NCBI GenBank assembly: GCA_903930195.1
Contig: CAIYXH010000267.1
Coordinates: 1 to 8,942 of the forward strand
Source: an uncultured Actinomycetes bacterium
GTDB lineage: Bacteria > Actinomycetota > Thermoleophilia > Gaiellales > Gaiellaceae
DNA length: 8,942 nt
Reading direction: 5' to 3'
This document shows, piece after piece, positions 5,749 through 8,942 of the stretch; position 1 is the stretch's first letter, and each line of letters opens with the position of its first letter. The notes beneath the pieces are model-generated. The model ran no database searches, was not told where the DNA came from, and was given only the letters and a program-made list of their open reading frames with translations. A program made the translations under genes and the position numbers.

Positions 5749-6920
5749 CGCACGGCGCTCCCGGCCGGGAGCTCGCCGCTACCGCTCGGGATCAGCACCA
5801 GCGTGTCCGCCGTCGCCGTCTGCGCGATCATGTGCGACTCCTGGCCGACGAGCGGGTCGAGCACCACTGCGTCGCCGTCGACGCGAAGCCGAGCCCGGAG
5901 CAGGGAGTCGCGCTCCACCTGGCGCGTAGGCCGGCCGAGCACACCGGGCAGGAACGGCGGCGCCGGAGCGGCCACACCCTGCAGCGCGAGCAGGGCCGGA
6001 CGCACGAAGAGCTCGAAGGCGACGAGCGTCGACACGGGATTTCCCGGGAGGCCGAAGACGAGCGTGGCGCCGCGGACGCCGAAGGCAATCGGCTTGCCCG
6101 GGCGCATCGAGACGCGCCAGAAGATCTCTTCGACGCCGAGCTCCGCCTCCGCAGCGCGAACGAGATCGTGCACGCCGACCGAGACGCCGCCCGTCGTCAG
6201 CAGCACGTCGGCGTAGAGACCGCGCTCGATCGTGGCGCGAGTCGCGGCGGCATCGTCCTCGGTCGGCGGCAGCCGCTCGACCACCGCGCCCGCACTCCGC
6301 AGCTGAGTCTCGAGGATCGACCCGTTTGCGTCGTAGATCTCGCCCCGCGCCAGAGGGTCACCCGGGGCACGCAGTTCGGTGCCGGTGACAGCCACGGCGA
6401 CACGCGGTGCGCGACCGCAGCGGACAGAGGCAATGCCGGCCGCCGCGAGCGCGCCGATGTGCGCTGCCCCGAGCCGTGTCCCCGCGGTGATGACCGTCGC
6501 GCCCTCCATGAGATCGCCGCCGCGCGGGCGCACGTTCTGGCCCGCCGCAGTCGGATCGCCCTCGACCGTGCCGTCGCTCTCGCGAATATGTTCGATCGGG
6601 ACGACGGTGTCGGCGCCGTCGGGGACGACCGCGCCTGTCGAGATCTCGATCGCCTCACCGCCGGTGAGGGTCCGCGAGGCAGGACGCCCTGCGGCCGAAC
6701 GGTCGACGATCGTCAACGGCCCCGGCAGATCGGCGCTGCGAACCGCGTAGCCGTCCATGGCAGACGCCGGAAAGGGGGGAAGGTCGACCGTGGCGCGCGC
6801 GTCCTCCGCGAGGACGCGGCCGGCAGCCTGGGCGAGCGGGACGTCCTCGGCCGGCAACGGCTGCACCCGTCCGAGGACGAGCGCGAGCGCCTCACCGATC
6901 GAAAGCAGCGTCTCGCCCAT
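5733..6920 (-). CDS. moeA: MoeA, molybdopterin molybdenumtransferase
   Basis: MoeA inserts molybdate into adenylylated molybdopterin, the last common step of molybdenum cofactor synthesis. At 395 aa it is close to full family length. Motifs in order: DLPPFPASAMDGYAV (46-60, with D56), EISTGAVVPDGAD (92-104), QNVRPRGGD (128-136), VTGTEL (178-183), YDANGSIL (196-203), TTGGVSVGVHD (242-252), SMRPGKPIAFG (271-281) and GLPGNPVS (290-297), followed by the C-terminal domain IV beta region to the stop. The catalytic-core residues that I can place are all present. The ATG at 6920 starts 13 bp after the penicillin-binding protein stop, so the two may be co-transcribed. There is no Shine-Dalgarno, but TAAAGT ends 7 nt before the ATG, which could allow separate leaderless expression. 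The 3' end overlaps the convergent M28-like gene by 16 bp. moaC of the same pathway is about 5.3 kb away. Confidence 0.97.
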   Translation of the reverse strand: MGETLLSIGEALALVLGRVQPLPAEDVPLAQAAGRVLAEDARATVDLPPFPASAMDGYAVRSADLPGPLTIVDRSAAGRPASRTLTGGEAIEISTGAVVPDGADTVVPIEHIRESDGTVEGDPTAAGQNVRPRGGDLMEGATVITAGTRLGAAHIGALAAAGIASVRCGRAPRVAVAVTGTELRAPGDPLARGEIYDANGSILETQLRSAGAVVERLPPTEDDAAATRATIERGLYADVLLTTGGVSVGVHDLVRAAEAELGVEEIFWRVSMRPGKPIAFGVRGATLVFGLPGNPVSTLVAFELFVRPALLALQGVAAPAPPFLPGVLGRPTRQVERDSLLRARLRVDGDAVVLDPLVGQESHMIAQTATADTLVLIPSGSGELPAGSAVRYLTL

Positions 6921-6927
6921 CGGGGCG

Positions 6928-6933
6928 ACTTTA
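6928..6933 (-). promoter_or_regulatory. Possible -10 hexamer TAAAGT for leaderless moeA expression
   Basis: TAAAGT lies between the penicillin-binding protein stop and the moeA ATG, with 7 nt (CGCCCCG) before the ATG, the spacing expected if transcription began at or near the start codon. Its first three bases also form an in-frame second stop codon (TAG TAA), so part of the match may be due to that. No -35 box was identified. Confidence 0.25.
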
Positions 6934-8942
6934 CTAACCGAGGCCGAGGCGTCCTGCGAGAGGGCCCCCCGCGACGCCGACCTTCGGCGCGACGGGCGCT
7001 ACCTTCGGCTTCGCCGGGGTTGTCGTCGTGGTCGTGGTGGTCGTCGAGAGCTGGGCGAGGTAGCCGTAGTTGCCGGGCTGTCCGGCGTGGAGGACCGGCA
7101 GCGTCTTCGGGGTCAGGAACGGCTCCGCGGGGCGCCCGGCCTCGGCCTGCTCCATGTAGAGGTGCCAGATCGGCACCGGGAACGTCGCCCCGGTGACCTC
7201 CTCGCCGTGGACGTCGAGCATCGGGATCTCCCCGCGCTGGTATCCCATCCAGACGACTGTCGAGAGATCGCGGGTGTAGCCGTCGAACCAGGCGTCGGCC
7301 TCGTTCTCGGTCGTCCCCGTCTTGCCGGCATTCGGGTGGACACCGTCACCGGAGCCTGCGCCGGTGCCGTACTGCGCGTTTTGCGCGAGCACGTCGTTGA
7401 CCTTCCAGGCAACGCCCTCCGACAGCACACGCTTGGTCTGCGGCACACCCCAGCCGGAGTGCGTATCGACGTTGCCTCCGGGGAGAACGACCTTGCGGAT
7501 CGCGGTCGGCTTCGCGTAGATCCCTCCGGCCGCGAAGGTCGCGTAGGCGGCGGCCATGTCGAGCGGCGAGACCGCAGCCGTCCCGAGCCCGATCGACGGG
7601 AACGCCGAGTTCGGGGTCGTCCGCACGCCCAGGCGGTGCGCCATCTGCAGCACGTTCTTCGGCCCGACGTCGAGCGTCAGCTGGGCGTAGACCGTGTTGT
7701 CGGAGCGCAGGGTCGCGCTGGTGATCGAGCTGTAGCCGTAGTAGTCGTGCCCGAAGGTCGCCACCTGCCACGGCTGCCCGTTGGTCAGGCATTCCGGCAC
7801 GGTGCAGGTGAACGGAGCCGAGTCGTAGTAGGTCGTGTCCGGATCGATGCCCTGCTCGATCGCGGTCGCGAGGACGAAGGCCTTGAAGGTCGACCCCGCC
7901 TGGCGCGCCGACTGCGCGGCCAGGTTGAACTGGTTGCCGGCGTTCCCCGGCGTGACGGCGGTCATCGCCCGGATCGCGCCGGTCCCGGGCTGGATCGAGA
8001 CGATCGCCGACGCAGGATCGTCGCTGCGGTCGAGGATCGTGCGGATCGAGGTGTCGGCTTCCTTCTGGAGCTTCGGCTCGATCGTCGTGTAGACGCGCAG
8101 GCCGCCTTCGCGGACGGTGTTCGCGCCGTAGACCTGCTCGAGCTCGTCGGTGACGTACGAGAAGGCATACGGCTCCTTGATCTTCGAGTAGAGCCTGCCG
8201 GGCGTGAGGCGGATCGGCTGCGCCACGGCCCAGTGGTACTGCGCCTGGGTGATCGCCTGGGTAGAGAGCATCGCCGCCAGCACCTCGTTGCGCCGCGCGA
8301 GCGCGGCGGTCGGGTTGATGATCGGGTCGTAGACCGACGGCGCCTGGGGCAACCCGGCGAGCAGCGCGGCCTCGGGCAGCGTCAGGTTCCGCGCGTGCTT
8401 CGAGAAGTACGTCTGCGACGCGGCCTCGACGCCGTAGGCCTGGTTCCCGTAGTAGACGATGTTGAGGTAGCTCGTCAGGATCTTCTGCTTCGACCACTTC
8501 TGGCTGAGCTTGATCGCGAGACACGCCTCCTTGAGCTTGCGCCCGAGCGTCTGCTGGCTCCCCGTGTAGAGGTTCCGGACGAGCTGCTGGTCGATCGTGG
8601 AGCCGCCCTCGACGACCTTGCCGGCGCTGACGTCGCGCCAGAGCGCCCGCGCGATGCCGACGTAGTCGACGCCACCGTGGTCGTAGAAGCGCCTGTCCTC
8701 GATCGCGACCGTCGCAGCGGGGAGCCAGGTGCTCATCCGCGCCGTCGTCACGGGGACGCGGTTCCGCTCCGCCGGGATCGAGCCGAGCAGCGAGCCGTCG
8801 GCGGCGTAGATGAACGAGTTCGCGCCGACCTCGGTCGGGGTGAGGCTCGAGAGACTGCAGGTCGACGAGAGGGCTGCGCCCGCGCCGAAGCTGACGAAGA
8901 GCGCGCCGATTCCCACCGCCGCGGCGACGACCCCAGCCGCAA
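6934..8942 (-). CDS. Class A penicillin-binding protein, bifunctional transglycosylase/transpeptidase (5' end beyond window)
   Basis: Membrane-anchored peptidoglycan synthase that polymerises lipid II and crosslinks stem peptides. Residues are numbered from the GTG at 8916. Glycosyltransferase (GT51) motifs: IEDRRFYDHGG (72-82, catalytic E73), EGGSTIDQQLVRN (103-115), GRKLKEACLAIKL (125-137), ILTSYLNIVYYGNQAYG (146-162) and LPEAALLAGLPQAPS (180-194). Transpeptidase motifs: STFK (342-345, nucleophile S342), SDN (405-407) and KTGT (532-535). The tail has nine Thr in a row, then a Pro/Lys/Val/Gly-rich end. The frame stays open from 8916 to the window edge, and the upstream codons read as Ala/Val/Gly, continuing the membrane helix; the true start is therefore probably outside the window and 8916 is internal. 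The gene ends in tandem in-frame stops (TAG TAA). moeA follows 13 bp later. No PASTA domain is seen. Confidence 0.95.
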   Translation of the reverse strand, partial: AAGVVAAAVGIGALFVSFGAGAALSSTCSLSSLTPTEVGANSFIYAADGSLLGSIPAERNRVPVTTARMSTWLPAATVAIEDRRFYDHGGVDYVGIARALWRDVSAGKVVEGGSTIDQQLVRNLYTGSQQTLGRKLKEACLAIKLSQKWSKQKILTSYLNIVYYGNQAYGVEAASQTYFSKHARNLTLPEAALLAGLPQAPSVYDPIINPTAALARRNEVLAAMLSTQAITQAQYHWAVAQPIRLTPGRLYSKIKEPYAFSYVTDELEQVYGANTVREGGLRVYTTIEPKLQKEADTSIRTILDRSDDPASAIVSIQPGTGAIRAMTAVTPGNAGNQFNLAAQSARQAGSTFKAFVLATAIEQGIDPDTTYYDSAPFTCTVPECLTNGQPWQVATFGHDYYGYSSITSATLRSDNTVYAQLTLDVGPKNVLQMAHRLGVRTTPNSAFPSIGLGTAAVSPLDMAAAYATFAAGGIYAKPTAIRKVVLPGGNVDTHSGWGVPQTKRVLSEGVAWKVNDVLAQNAQYGTGAGSGDGVHPNAGKTGTTENEADAWFDGYTRDLSTVVWMGYQRGEIPMLDVHGEEVTGATFPVPIWHLYMEQAEAGRPAEPFLTPKTLPVLHAGQPGNYGYLAQLSTTTTTTTTTPAKPKVAPVAPKVGVAGGPLAGRLGLG
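7018..7044 (-). repeat. Nine-threonine tract in the penicillin-binding protein tail
   Basis: Nine consecutive Thr codons follow the transpeptidase domain, before a PAKPKVAPVAPKV linker-like stretch. The codons are mixed (ACG, ACC and one ACA), so this is not a recent single-unit slippage repeat. Thr/Pro-rich tails on secreted actinobacterial proteins often act as wall-spanning linkers and can be O-mannosylated; that role is inferred here. Confidence 0.7.

Noticed and set aside
5832..7196. Plus-strand open frame opposite moeA and the penicillin-binding protein tail
   Set aside because: Low-complexity Arg-rich translation with no domain, spanning two well-supported genes on the other strand.
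7346..8524. Second minus-strand open frame inside the penicillin-binding protein gene
   Set aside because: It is a frame-shifted shadow of the same strand; the other frame carries all glycosyltransferase and transpeptidase motifs.

Overview
The window is a gene-dense, GC-rich chromosomal stretch, almost all of it coding. Dense Arg/Ala/Gly coding, GTG starts and the protein types suggest an actinobacterium, perhaps of the Thermoleophilia (Gaiellales/Solirubrobacterales). That placement is inference from composition and protein style, not from a marker gene. No RNA gene, mobile element, CRISPR array or long repeat was seen.

Layout, left to right. On the minus strand, read from 3816 down to 1, lies a likely operon: an OmpR/PhoB-type response regulator (3118-3816), a HAMP histidine kinase whose GTG overlaps the regulator's stop (1712-3121), a membrane-anchored HtrA-type trypsin-PDZ protease (451-1650), and moaC of molybdenum cofactor synthesis (1-430, cut by the left edge). 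Diverging from it across a 60-bp gap is a plus-strand gene (3877-5748). It encodes an M28 (aminopeptidase-like) extracytoplasmic domain followed by about seven membrane helices. Its 3' end overlaps by 16 bp the 3' end of moeA (5733-6920, minus). moeA is preceded by a class A penicillin-binding protein (6934-8942, minus) whose 5' end lies beyond the right edge.

How they fit together. The order regulator, kinase, HtrA protease, Moco gene parallels the mycobacterial mprA-mprB-pepD-moaB2 envelope-stress locus, so the minus-strand operon is best read as an envelope-stress sensing and protein quality-control module. The cell-wall synthase fits the same envelope theme. moaC (early Moco pathway) and moeA (molybdate insertion) are two steps of one pathway, separated here by the sensor/protease operon and the M28-like gene.

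The most interesting gene is the M28-like membrane protein. It keeps the ligands of one metal site but has lost the catalytic Glu, the adjacent Glu ligand and the C-terminal His ligand of the second site. Its layout (one N-terminal helix, M28-like domain outside, multi-helix C-terminal domain) resembles that of eukaryotic GPAA1. A second window-wide signal is that none of the start codons inferred here has a good Shine-Dalgarno at normal spacing, while several have a TANNNT-like hexamer 6-9 nt upstream, as expected for leaderless transcripts. The only strong Shine-Dalgarno in the regions examined sits before an out-of-frame GTG upstream of the response regulator.
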